Part shown: in pieces, positions 16,579 through 24,336 of the stretch | How the letters are laid out: every line of letters begins with the position of its first letter | Numbering within the stretch: position 1 is the first letter of the stretch | Made by a program: the position numbers and the translations under genes | The notes under the pieces: generated by a model | Seen by the model: the letters and a program-made list of their open reading frames with translations, nothing else | What the model was told of the DNA's origin: nothing | The model's database searches: none | Source of the DNA: Bacteroidota bacterium | GTDB lineage: Bacteria; Bacteroidota; Bacteroidia; Chitinophagales; Chitinophagaceae | Length of the DNA stretch: 64,000 nt | Reading direction: 5' to 3' | Assembly (NCBI GenBank): GCA_023428755.1 | Contig: JAEYWX010000017.1 | Span: 186,001 to 250,000, forward strand

Positions 16579-17808
16579 TTATCGTACTGCTTTTATTTTA
16601 TATTCACCAACAACACTGCCATCATCTTTCAGCATTTGAAGCTCCAGTAGTTGCTTGTTTGCTTTCACTTTTATTAACGTACGATTTCCGGGAATGGGAC
16701 CACCTCCAATCACAATCGGATAATCATGTTGCTCTTTAGCCGGAGGGTGTACACCAAATGTATGCGTATGACCTGCAATTACAAGGTCAACCTTATACCT
16801 GTTGAACAACGGAGCGAATACTTTTTTGCAGTGGCGTGATCCCTTCTGATCAAACGAATAGAAAGGAGGGATATGCATATGTACAACCTTGAATGTTGCA
16901 GTTTGATACTCCTTCGACTGCATGATGTTTTCCAGCCATTTCGCCTGCATTTCACGGTAGGCATCTGATTTGTCAAATCCCGTTTCAATTTCTTCTTCAC
17001 CCGTGTCGAGGACGATGGTAAATACCGACCCGAATTGATAATGGTAAAACTGACGTTGTGGATATGTAAAATAATCTTTTAACTGATGGGCAAACTTTCC
17101 CCTCATTTCATGATTACCTCGCACAAACAACATAGGCTTTTGCGATGCAAATACATCGGTACAGGGTTTTATGAGGTGTTCAATAATCTGTTCTTCACCC
17201 GACTGGTAATTGAACATATCACCGTTTAAGAACACATAATCATACGGATTATTTTTATTTAGATCCAGAAGTTGCGGGAACGAAGTTGGGCTGTCGTGTA
17301 TATCATTCAGCACAAGCCAACTTACTTCCTCTGCGTTTTCATGCATTGTGCTGAAGCTGTAAACGTCACTGTAAATCGTTTCACCATAGGTGATCGTATC
17401 TTCCTGTTCAAAGCGAAGTACCTCCTTTGCAACCACACGATAATAATATTGTGTTCCTTCCTTCAGTTCTTCCAGATGAATTTCATGAATGCGCTCATAA
17501 GCATGTACCAGCCCATCAGTAACCAACAATGCTTTTTGATCAAGCTTTGCTGCATCCAATCCATATTCAACCCAGGTATAACTGAGCTTATTCGTAATGC
17601 AGCGTACAGACATCCTGTTATGCGAAATAGTAAACAGGTAGGGCTTTGTGAGAAACACGTGCTTGTTCATCGGTGGTGTTTCAACTGATGTTACCTCATT
17701 GTCTCGCCCGCTGAAATAAATGTAACCGGCAGCACCTACCCCAACAACTTTGGCTGTGTTGGTCAGAAATTTTCGTCGGTTAAAAGAAGATGGTTTTTGG
17801 TTTTCCAT
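16579..17808 (-). CDS. Tat-exported metallophosphoesterase
   Basis: 409-residue calcineurin-like phosphoesterase with a twin-arginine signal (SFNRRKFLTNTAKVVGVGAA), so it is exported folded. An N-terminal fibronectin-like beta domain (residues ~40-150, SVRCITNKLSYTWVEYG, GTQYYYRVVA) resembles that of purple acid phosphatases. The catalytic domain has all metal motifs in order: LNDIHD (DxH), LNGDMFN (GD), VRGNHEMRG (GNHE), VVHMHIPP and IAGHTHTFGVH (GHxH). Two metal ions, probably Fe/Mn/Zn, are expected. The substrate may be a phosphate monoester or diester. The start at 17808 gives the standard Tat signal. Near-identical hairpins flank the gene at 16530 and 17935. Confidence 0.92.
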   Translation of the reverse strand: MENQKPSSFNRRKFLTNTAKVVGVGAAGYIYFSGRDNEVTSVETPPMNKHVFLTKPYLFTISHNRMSVRCITNKLSYTWVEYGLDAAKLDQKALLVTDGLVHAYERIHEIHLEELKEGTQYYYRVVAKEVLRFEQEDTITYGETIYSDVYSFSTMHENAEEVSWLVLNDIHDSPTSFPQLLDLNKNNPYDYVFLNGDMFNYQSGEEQIIEHLIKPCTDVFASQKPMLFVRGNHEMRGKFAHQLKDYFTYPQRQFYHYQFGSVFTIVLDTGEEEIETGFDKSDAYREMQAKWLENIMQSKEYQTATFKVVHMHIPPFYSFDQKGSRHCKKVFAPLFNRYKVDLVIAGHTHTFGVHPPAKEQHDYPIVIGGGPIPGNRTLIKVKANKQLLELQMLKDDGSVVGEYKIKAVR

Positions 17809-17934
17809 TTTACTGCCAGATAATGGTTTTGGAAGTGAAGTATTTAAAATCTTCACGGATGGTCAATATTACAACCATCTTCAGAAAAATTCAAATTTTG
17901 ACTATTGTTGAATGTAGCAGCATGTGTCAAAAAA

Positions 17935-17965
17935 ATCGGGCACAAACTTTCGTTCATGCCCGATT
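17935..17965. repeat. hairpin repeat, copy 2
   Basis: Same 31-nt hairpin as at 16530-16560 with only two substitutions (GCGC to GCAC in the left arm and GTTT to GTTC in the loop). It lies upstream of the phosphoesterase gene and downstream of the S9 peptidase gene, where it could end that transcript. Confidence 0.7.
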
Positions 17966-17989
17966 AATTAAGCAATCTTAAATTTACGT

Positions 17990-18040
17990 CCCTCTCGACT
18001 ACGCTCGATGAACTTGACCACCCTTCGACTTCGCTCAGGG
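17990..18040. repeat. REP-like TTCGAC..CGCTC palindromes
   Basis: Two adjacent short palindromes, CTCTCGACTACGCTCGATG and CCCTTCGACTTCGCTCAGGG. This phrase is a common interspersed repeat in many bacterial genomes. It sits immediately after the S9 peptidase stop codon. Confidence 0.6.
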
Positions 18041-18048
18041 TTACGTCA

Positions 18049-20457
18049 TCACTTCTTCCCCTTCACATATTTCTCTAACCACATGTGCTCTTCCCACAAG
18101 AGATGCAGAATATTTTCTTTACCACGGTAACCATGTGCTTCGTATGGTAAGCTTACATAACGCACATTGCCACCATTACCTTTCAGGGCCTGGAACATCC
18201 GCTCACTCTGAATAGGATATGTACCTGTGTTGTCATCGGTATCGCCATGCACTAATAAAATCGGAGTTTTTAATTTATGTGCATAACTGAACGGACTCAT
18301 ATCAAAATACAATTGCGGTGCCTGCCAATACGTACGGTCTTCGTTCTGGAAACTGAATGGCGTTAATGTACGGTTGTACGCACCACTGCGTGCAATACCT
18401 GCTTTGAACCAATTGGTGTGCGACAATAAATGCGCTGTCATAAATGCACCATAGCTATGTCCGCCAACACCCACACGTGTACTGTCGCCAACACCCATCT
18501 CTGCTAATTTTTCAATGGCAGCACGTGCATTCAATTTCAATTGTTCAATAAAATCATCATTTGGTTTTTTATCGGGGCTTGTACTTACAATCGGCATTTC
18601 TGCTGCATCCAATACAGCATAGCCTTGTGTTACCCAGAAAATGGGTGAGCCCCAACTGATACGTGTAAACATATTTTGCGATCCACGCACCTGTGCGGCA
18701 TCACGTGCATTGGTGAACTCACGTGGATAAGCCCACATCAGTACCGGTAATGCACCATCTTTCTTTACATCATAACCTTTGGGTAAATAAAGATTTCCTG
18801 TGAGGTCAACACCATCGGCACGTTTGTAGGAAATTTTTTGTTTGCTGATTCCATCTAATTGCGGATAAGGATTTTTGAAATCGGTCAGTTGTTTTCCGCC
18901 TTCGGCCACCACACCCTTCAATGTTTTTAAATGATAGTTGGGTACTTCTGTTTGTGTTTCACGACGAGTGATCACTGTTAAACTGTTGCGGTCGATCACA
19001 TCGGTTACCACTTCGTATTCGTCGTCTTTACAACGCCAGATAATATCATTCTTCTTGGTTGCAAGATCAAAATAAGCCAGGTATGGAAGATCACCTTTGG
19101 GTGATGCGCCGGTTGTATTATTCATCAACAGTTTTCCATCTTTTGGTATTACCACTTCCCTGCCGAAACTGTTCTTTTCTGTTACGGGTGAACCGGGATT
19201 GCCATAAAGATCCGTCATACTGCGTTCCATCAGCATTTCCATTTCGCCGGTAGAAGGGTTCCATCTGCTCATACGTCCCATAACTTTACTGCGCAGCATT
19301 TCCTGTACAATGGCAAATGTGCTGTTACCCCATGTAACACCAGCGTAGCGCATTTTTGTTTTGAACAATTCTTTTGGCTGGCCGGTGAACGGTGCAGGCA
19401 ATGCATACACCGCATCACGATACTCAGCTGTGTTTTTGATCAAACCACCATCCAATGGTTTACACCAAACAACGGTAGCAGCTTCATCATCTCTCCACTC
19501 AATGCTGCGGGGTACATCGGCCACATTATCGCTGCCGGATGGTGCAGTTTCTGATGAAGGCAGTTTTGCAATTTCTTTAATGAATTTCCCGGTTGCATCG
19601 TGCACGGCAATGGTTGAATTAAATCCATTTGCAGGAACCACATACGAAAACGGTTTACGGATGGTGCGTACCAACCAATATTTTCTGTCGGGTGATGCAC
19701 TGATCGATGAATAAATAGCAGGCTGATTGATCTTTGTTTCCACACCGTTTGCATTTTTCACCAGTTGTGCTGTTGTAAAAAACTCAAACAATGCTTCATC
19801 GTAAGGCGATTTGATCATATCCTGGTAAGTAGGACGGGGCGCTGCTTTCCCAAAGCTTTCCTGCACTGTAGGACCAGGAGGTGTAATGGGCCGCTTGGGC
19901 ATTGCCGAAGCAGGCTTTACAATTGTTTTATAAAGCAGTGTGTTATCATCTAACCAACTGAATGCGGCACCTAACACCACGTTGAGTGAAGTTTTGTTCA
20001 CCTTGGTTGCTTTTTGCGTAGCAACATCGATTACATACAGATCCACAGTAGAACCGGTGCTGTGTGTAAACGCAATTTTCTTTTCATTTCTGCTCCAGGC
20101 AACACTATTGCCTAACAGATTAGCAGGTAAGCCGGATATCTTGTATTCTTTACCTGACGCAATGTTTTTCAATGTAAAGTTGTTGATGTAGTTCTGGCGG
20201 CTTTGTGAAAAGTTAGCCGGATTAATCCGTAAGCCGGCCACCCTTACTTCGGGCTGACCTAACTCATCCACCAACGGATACATGTTCCGTTCGATCAGCA
20301 ACATCCATTGGCCCTTACTGTCTACACTTACTGCGGGGGTTGGTTTGGCCAGCGCCAGTTCCATAATATCTTTTGGCGGGAGTTGGTAATTCACTGCATC
20401 CTGCGCTAACAGGTTCAGCGAAATAAAGAATGCGAACAAAAGGGATAATTTTCTCAT
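18049..20457 (-). CDS. S9 family serine peptidase, exported
   Basis: 802-residue prolyl-oligopeptidase-family peptidase with a signal peptide (MRKLSLLFAFFISLNLLAQD). The N-terminal two-thirds form the beta-propeller; the C-terminal alpha/beta hydrolase domain carries the triad Ser668 (GGHSYGAFM), Asp741 (HGDTDDN) and His775 (YEAHGYRG). The GGHSYG nucleophile elbow and the ending YEAHGYR resemble the S9D glutamyl endopeptidase-like group, so cleavage after acidic residues is possible but not certain. It acts in the periplasm and probably degrades imported peptides. It is monocistronic; its promoter lies in the region shared with the divergent histidine operon. Confidence 0.93.
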   Translation of the reverse strand: MRKLSLLFAFFISLNLLAQDAVNYQLPPKDIMELALAKPTPAVSVDSKGQWMLLIERNMYPLVDELGQPEVRVAGLRINPANFSQSRQNYINNFTLKNIASGKEYKISGLPANLLGNSVAWSRNEKKIAFTHSTGSTVDLYVIDVATQKATKVNKTSLNVVLGAAFSWLDDNTLLYKTIVKPASAMPKRPITPPGPTVQESFGKAAPRPTYQDMIKSPYDEALFEFFTTAQLVKNANGVETKINQPAIYSSISASPDRKYWLVRTIRKPFSYVVPANGFNSTIAVHDATGKFIKEIAKLPSSETAPSGSDNVADVPRSIEWRDDEAATVVWCKPLDGGLIKNTAEYRDAVYALPAPFTGQPKELFKTKMRYAGVTWGNSTFAIVQEMLRSKVMGRMSRWNPSTGEMEMLMERSMTDLYGNPGSPVTEKNSFGREVVIPKDGKLLMNNTTGASPKGDLPYLAYFDLATKKNDIIWRCKDDEYEVVTDVIDRNSLTVITRRETQTEVPNYHLKTLKGVVAEGGKQLTDFKNPYPQLDGISKQKISYKRADGVDLTGNLYLPKGYDVKKDGALPVLMWAYPREFTNARDAAQVRGSQNMFTRISWGSPIFWVTQGYAVLDAAEMPIVSTSPDKKPNDDFIEQLKLNARAAIEKLAEMGVGDSTRVGVGGHSYGAFMTAHLLSHTNWFKAGIARSGAYNRTLTPFSFQNEDRTYWQAPQLYFDMSPFSYAHKLKTPILLVHGDTDDNTGTYPIQSERMFQALKGNGGNVRYVSLPYEAHGYRGKENILHLLWEEHMWLEKYVKGKK

Positions 20458-20666
20458 GCGTACATCTGTTTTGTGATTGATTTATTACAATTAGTTGCTT
20501 TTTGGAAAGATACAAATAACTGTTTGTTCTGAATTTCGAATGTACTGATACCCCGTCATTCTCATTAACCGTTCAACAAATTGTTTGTTTTATCAGGTGT
20601 TTTGTTTGAATTAAAAAGCCTGTTTATACTAACAGCCGTAAACAAACAACAGCTCAATAAAAATAT

Positions 20667-20697
20667 TTGTGATTTCAGTTTCTGCCCTTATTTTTGC
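20667..20697 (+). promoter_or_regulatory. promoter of the histidine operon
   Basis: TTTG at about 20667-20670 and TATTTTTG at about 20690-20697 are about 19 nt apart, the best Bacteroidota-type promoter in the window. The box is followed by CGCC and then the ATG of the leader peptide, so the transcript should start almost at that codon. Confidence 0.75.
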
Positions 20698-20700
20698 GCC

Positions 20701-20751
20701 ATGATATTAAACGCACATACACATCATCACCATACTTGCCCTAACAGGTAA
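20701..20751 (+). CDS. hisL: his operon leader peptide (five His codons)
   Basis: A 16-residue open frame reading M-I-L-N-A-H-T-H-H-H-H-T-C-P-N-R and then TAA. Five of six consecutive codons (20716-20733) are histidine. It sits between a strong promoter and an intrinsic terminator upstream of hisG, exactly where an attenuator peptide belongs: ribosomes would stall on the His codons when charged histidyl-tRNA is scarce. The stop codon lies inside the antiterminator strand. The ATG follows the promoter box by 4 nt, so it is probably read from a leaderless message. Confidence 0.85.
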   Translation: MILNAHTHHHHTCPNR

Positions 20752-20810
20752 GCCAGATGATGCGTTGTGTATAACAATAGTGGAAGGCTTACGGAAGTAG
20801 GCCTTTTTTT
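20722..20810 (+). promoter_or_regulatory. histidine attenuator
   Basis: Three competing pairings are visible. CATCATC (20722-20728, over the His codons) can pair with GATGATG (20756-20762). GTAAGCC (20748-20754, overlapping the TAA) can pair with GGCTTAC (20786-20792) as antiterminator. AAGGCTTAC (20784-20792) can instead pair with GTAGGCCTT (20797-20805) as terminator. Stalling on His codons leaves 20748-20754 free and permits readthrough; a ribosome reaching the stop codon covers it and the terminator forms. Confidence 0.8.
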
Positions 20811-20811
20811 A
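20784..20811 (+). terminator. terminator of the his attenuator
   Basis: 9-bp stem AAGGCTTAC/GTAGGCCTT with a GGAA tetraloop and a following run of T. It lies about 120 nt before hisG. Confidence 0.85.
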
Positions 20812-20842
20812 TTGTGTGAACTGAACGAACAGCTTAACACAG

Positions 20843-20916
20843 ACCTGACAGGTTAAGCCTACGTTGGCAAGATCGAAACAGAAAGAATTTTGCCTTACTT
20901 CATTAACCTGTCAGGT
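20843..20916. repeat. ACCTGACAGGTTAA inverted repeat element
   Basis: ACCTGACAGGTTAA (20843-20856) and TTAACCTGTCAGGT (20903-20916) are perfect 14-nt inverted copies around 46 nt. The same core occurs at 6557-6592. It lies between the attenuator and hisG, so it is transcribed in the his mRNA and could fold. Confidence 0.65.
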
Positions 20917-20932
20917 CAACTGTAAAACAATT

Positions 20933-21850
20933 ATGATGCAGAAAAAAAAATACACCCCGCTCAGCGAAATAAGCGGTGGCAATGCAGAAAAACCATCCAA
21001 GCTCCGGATCGCTATTCAGAAAAGCGGACGACTTTACGATGATTCAGTAAAACTGTTGAACGAATGTGGTATTGAATTACGCAATGTGAAAGACCGGTTA
21101 AAAACAGAAAGCGATACATTCCCGATGGAAGTATTCTTTTTGCGTGACGATGATATTCCGCAATACGTGGAAGATGGTGTGGCCGATATTGGTATTGTAG
21201 GTGAAAATGTTTTGTTCGAAAAAAACAAACAAGCGGAGATCGTTGAAAAGCTCGGCTTTGGTAAATGCCGTTTGAGCTTAGCCATTCCACGCAGCGAAAC
21301 CTACCAAGGGGTTCAAAGTCTTGATGGCAAGCGCATCGCTACCAGCTATCCGTTTTTGGTGAATGAATTTTTGAAGAAGAACAACATCAGCGGCGAAGTA
21401 CACGAGATCAGCGGCAGTGTGGAAATTGCACCCGGTATTGGTTTGGCTGATGTGGTGGTTGATTTGGTGAGCAGCGGTTCTACCCTGTTCATGAATGGTT
21501 TGAAAGAAGTAGAAACCATTTTGCAATCGCAATCGGTGCTCATCAAAAATAATAAGCTCAACAAAGACCAGGAAATACTGTTAGATAAATTGCTCTTCCG
21601 CATTAAAGCAGTGAAGAAAGCAAAGCGTAACAAGTATGTGCTGATGAATGCACCCAATGAAAAGCTGAGCGATATTATTGCTTTGCTGCCGGGTATGCGT
21701 AGTCCCACTGTATTGCCTTTGGCCGAAGGTGGCTGGAGCAGTGTTCACAGCGTGTTGAGTGAAGATGAGTTTTGGGAAAAAATTGAGCAGTTGAAAGCGG
21801 CAGGTGCAGAAGGGATTTTAGTGGTGCCAATTGAGAAGATGGTGATGTAA
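20933..21850 (+). CDS. hisG: ATP phosphoribosyltransferase, long form
   Basis: First enzyme of histidine synthesis, joining ATP and PRPP. The 305 residues from ATG 20933 cover the catalytic domains (LRIAIQKSGRL, GVADIGIVGEN, ADVVVDLVSSGSTL with the PRPP site) and a C-terminal ACT-like domain ending in AEGILVVPIEKMV. This is the long HisG form, which needs no HisZ and is inhibited by histidine, adding feedback to the attenuator upstream. An in-frame extension to 20864 exists, but it runs through the repeat at 20843-20916 and looks non-coding. It is the first gene of hisGDCB, with 42 nt before hisD. Confidence 0.97.
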   Translation: MMQKKKYTPLSEISGGNAEKPSKLRIAIQKSGRLYDDSVKLLNECGIELRNVKDRLKTESDTFPMEVFFLRDDDIPQYVEDGVADIGIVGENVLFEKNKQAEIVEKLGFGKCRLSLAIPRSETYQGVQSLDGKRIATSYPFLVNEFLKKNNISGEVHEISGSVEIAPGIGLADVVVDLVSSGSTLFMNGLKEVETILQSQSVLIKNNKLNKDQEILLDKLLFRIKAVKKAKRNKYVLMNAPNEKLSDIIALLPGMRSPTVLPLAEGGWSSVHSVLSEDEFWEKIEQLKAAGAEGILVVPIEKMVM

Positions 21851-21892
21851 GGCAATGTGAAAATTTGGGAATTTGAAAATGAAAGAAAGCAA

Positions 21893-23167
21893 ATGCAGAT
21901 CATAAAACATCCGAAGAAAAATGAGTGGAGCCGGTTGCTCAAGCGTCCGGCTATTGAATCATCATCGTTGGAAGCCGGTGTTACCAATATCTTACACCAG
22001 GTAAAAGCCAGTGGCGACGAAGCGTTAAAACGTTTTTCCACCATTTACGATAAAGTATCAGTTGATGAATTATTGGTTTCAAACGAAGAGATTGATGCAG
22101 CAGATGTTCAACTGAGCAATGAGTTGAAAGATGCCATTGCAGTTGCAAAAAAGAATATTGAAACCTTTCATTCGAAACAGGTAAGTTCAGTTGAAAAAGT
22201 AGAGACCATGCCAGGTGTATTTTGCTGGCGTAAATCGGTCGCCATTGAAAAAGTGGGGTTGTATATTCCCGGTGGCACCGCTCCCCTGTTTTCTACGATT
22301 CTGATGTTGAGCATTCCTGCAAAAATTGCCGGTTGCAAAGAAATTATATTGTGTACGCCTCCCGGTAAAGACGGAAAGATCAACGCTGCTATTTTATACA
22401 CCGCCAAACTGGTGGGTATTACGAAAATTTTCAAAACAGGTGGTGCGCAAGCGATTGCGGCCATGGCCTACGGAACAGAATCGGTTCCGCAGGTGTATAA
22501 AATTTTCGGACCGGGTAATCAATATGTAACCTGTGCCAAACAGCTGGTACAAAAAGATGGTCTGGCCATTGATATGCCTGCCGGACCAAGTGAAGTATGT
22601 GTGATGGCTGATGATACAGCCAATGCTTCCTTTGTTGCATCGGATCTGTTGTCGCAGGCAGAACATGGAGTTGATTCGCAGGTATTGCTGGTGAGCACTT
22701 CTGAAGAAATGATCAATGAAGTATTGATCGAAACAGCAAAACAACTGGAACAATTGCCTCGTAAAGAATTTGCAGCCAAAGCATTGGAAAACAGCAAAGC
22801 TATTTTGTTACATAGCACTACTGAAATGATTGAGCTGGTGAATGAGTATGCAGCCGAACATCTGATCATCAGTTGCAACGATGATGAAGCGATTGCAGAA
22901 CAGATCATCAACGCTGGCTCGATCTTCTTAGGTAACTACTCACCCGAAAGTGTAGGCGATTATGCAAGCGGCACCAACCATACGTTGCCAACCAATGGTT
23001 ATGCAAAAGCTTACAGCGGTGTAAGTGTTGATAGTTTTGTAAAGAAGATCACGCTTCAAAAATTAAGCAAAGAGGGTTTACAGCAAATAGGCAAAGCAGT
23101 TGAGTTGATGGCGGAAGCAGAAGGTTTGCAGGCACATGCAGAAGCAGTGAGGAAGAGACGTCAATAG
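21893..23167 (+). CDS. hisD: histidinol dehydrogenase
   Basis: Catalyses the last two oxidations of histidine synthesis, histidinol to histidinal to histidine, with two NAD+ and a bound zinc. The 424 residues contain the family pattern: KVGLYIPGGTAPLFSTILM, GGAQAIAAMAYGT, FGPGNQYV, DMPAGPSEV, DLLSQAEHG and the zinc/catalytic region NHTLPTNGYAKAYSGV. ATG 21893 is preferred to 21857, whose first codons (KIWEFENERK) come from a low-complexity GAAAATTTGGGAATTTG stretch. It is the second gene of the operon, and hisC follows after 77 nt. Confidence 0.97.
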   Translation: MQIIKHPKKNEWSRLLKRPAIESSSLEAGVTNILHQVKASGDEALKRFSTIYDKVSVDELLVSNEEIDAADVQLSNELKDAIAVAKKNIETFHSKQVSSVEKVETMPGVFCWRKSVAIEKVGLYIPGGTAPLFSTILMLSIPAKIAGCKEIILCTPPGKDGKINAAILYTAKLVGITKIFKTGGAQAIAAMAYGTESVPQVYKIFGPGNQYVTCAKQLVQKDGLAIDMPAGPSEVCVMADDTANASFVASDLLSQAEHGVDSQVLLVSTSEEMINEVLIETAKQLEQLPRKEFAAKALENSKAILLHSTTEMIELVNEYAAEHLIISCNDDEAIAEQIINAGSIFLGNYSPESVGDYASGTNHTLPTNGYAKAYSGVSVDSFVKKITLQKLSKEGLQQIGKAVELMAEAEGLQAHAEAVRKRRQ

Positions 23168-23222
23168 CCGAAAGCCATTAGCCGATATTTTTTAGTAACT
23201 GTAAAAGCAGCAGTATTCACAA

Positions 23223-23240
23223 TTGACCATTCACAATTCA
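23223..23240. repeat. TTGACCATTCACAATTCA repeat, copy 1
   Basis: This 18-nt phrase lies directly before the hisC start codon and recurs exactly just before dapD (about 43794-43811). It is inverted-repeat-poor and probably belongs to an interspersed repeat family. Confidence 0.5.
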
Positions 23241-23244
23241 TAAC

Positions 23245-24297
23245 ATGTCATTCGATCTAAATAATCTACTCCGGGAAAATATCAAAGCATTGGTACCCTA
23301 CTCTTCTGCACGTGATGAATTTCACGGTGAAGCAAAAGTGTATCTTGATGCAAACGAAAACAGTATCGGTTCGCCGTTGCTGAAATGGTACAATCGTTAT
23401 CCCGATCCGCAGCAACAAAAGATCAAAGAAAAGTTAGCAGCCATTAAAGGTGTTTCACCAAAGCAGATATTTATAGGCAATGGCAGTGACGAATGTATCG
23501 ATCTGCTGTACCGTGCATGTTGTAATCCGGGTGTTGACAATGTCATTATTTGTCCGCCTACGTATGGTATGTACGAGGTAAGTGCCAATATCAACGATAT
23601 TGAATTACGCAAAGCACCACTGCTCGACGATTTTCAGTTGAACCTTGCACACATGGAAACATTGGTGGACGAGCACACGAAAATCATCTGGATCTGTTCG
23701 CCCAACAACCCTACCGGTAACAGCATCAACATGGCTGATATTGAAATGGTGTTGAATAATTTTGATGGCATTGTGGTGGTAGATGAAGCGTATATCAATT
23801 TCTCCCGTCAACGCTCATTGGTAATGCTGCTGGCTGATTATCCCAATCTCGTAGTGATGCAAACACTCAGCAAAGCATGGGGACTCGCAGGTTTGCGTTT
23901 GGGAATGGCATTTGCAAGCGAAGAGATCATCAGTGTGTATAATAAAATCAAACCGCCCTACAACATCAGTGAAGCTGTACAGGAGTTAGTACTGAAAGCG
24001 TTGGACAATGTGGAAGATGTTAATGAAATGATCAAAGAACTGGTGAAAGAACGCAAGCGTCTTGAAGTTGAATTGCCCAAGCTGCCGGTGGTTGAAAAAG
24101 TATATCCAAGTGATGCGAATTTTTTATTGGTAAAAGTGGTAGATGCCAGAGGGATCTATGAATACCTGCTGGCCAACCAGATCGTTGTGCGTGACCGCAG
24201 TAAAGTTCTGTTGTGCGAAGGATCATTACGCATTACGGTAGGAACTGCCAAAGAGAACGACGAGCTACTGAAAGCATTGCAAAATTTTATTGTTTAA
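23245..24297 (+). CDS. hisC: histidinol-phosphate aminotransferase
   Basis: PLP-dependent class I/II aminotransferase that converts imidazole acetol phosphate and glutamate to histidinol phosphate. The 350 residues are typical in length. Visible motifs are YLDANENSIG near the start, GNGSDECIDLL, WICSPNNPTGN, VVDEAYINF and the PLP lysine in QTLSKAWGLAGLRLG, with the C-terminal arginine in GSLRITVGT. The order hisD-hisC-hisB supports the histidine assignment over other aminotransferases of the family. hisB follows after 39 nt. Confidence 0.97.
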   Translation: MSFDLNNLLRENIKALVPYSSARDEFHGEAKVYLDANENSIGSPLLKWYNRYPDPQQQKIKEKLAAIKGVSPKQIFIGNGSDECIDLLYRACCNPGVDNVIICPPTYGMYEVSANINDIELRKAPLLDDFQLNLAHMETLVDEHTKIIWICSPNNPTGNSINMADIEMVLNNFDGIVVVDEAYINFSRQRSLVMLLADYPNLVVMQTLSKAWGLAGLRLGMAFASEEIISVYNKIKPPYNISEAVQELVLKALDNVEDVNEMIKELVKERKRLEVELPKLPVVEKVYPSDANFLLVKVVDARGIYEYLLANQIVVRDRSKVLLCEGSLRITVGTAKENDELLKALQNFIV

Positions 24298-24336
24298 CAC
24301 TAACTTTAGCATACAAATATTTTAAGAGTCAAAACA

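Noticed and set aside
20864..20932. N-terminal extension of HisG
   Set aside because: It runs through the inverted repeat at 20843-20916 and has no family similarity; ATG 20933 is enough.
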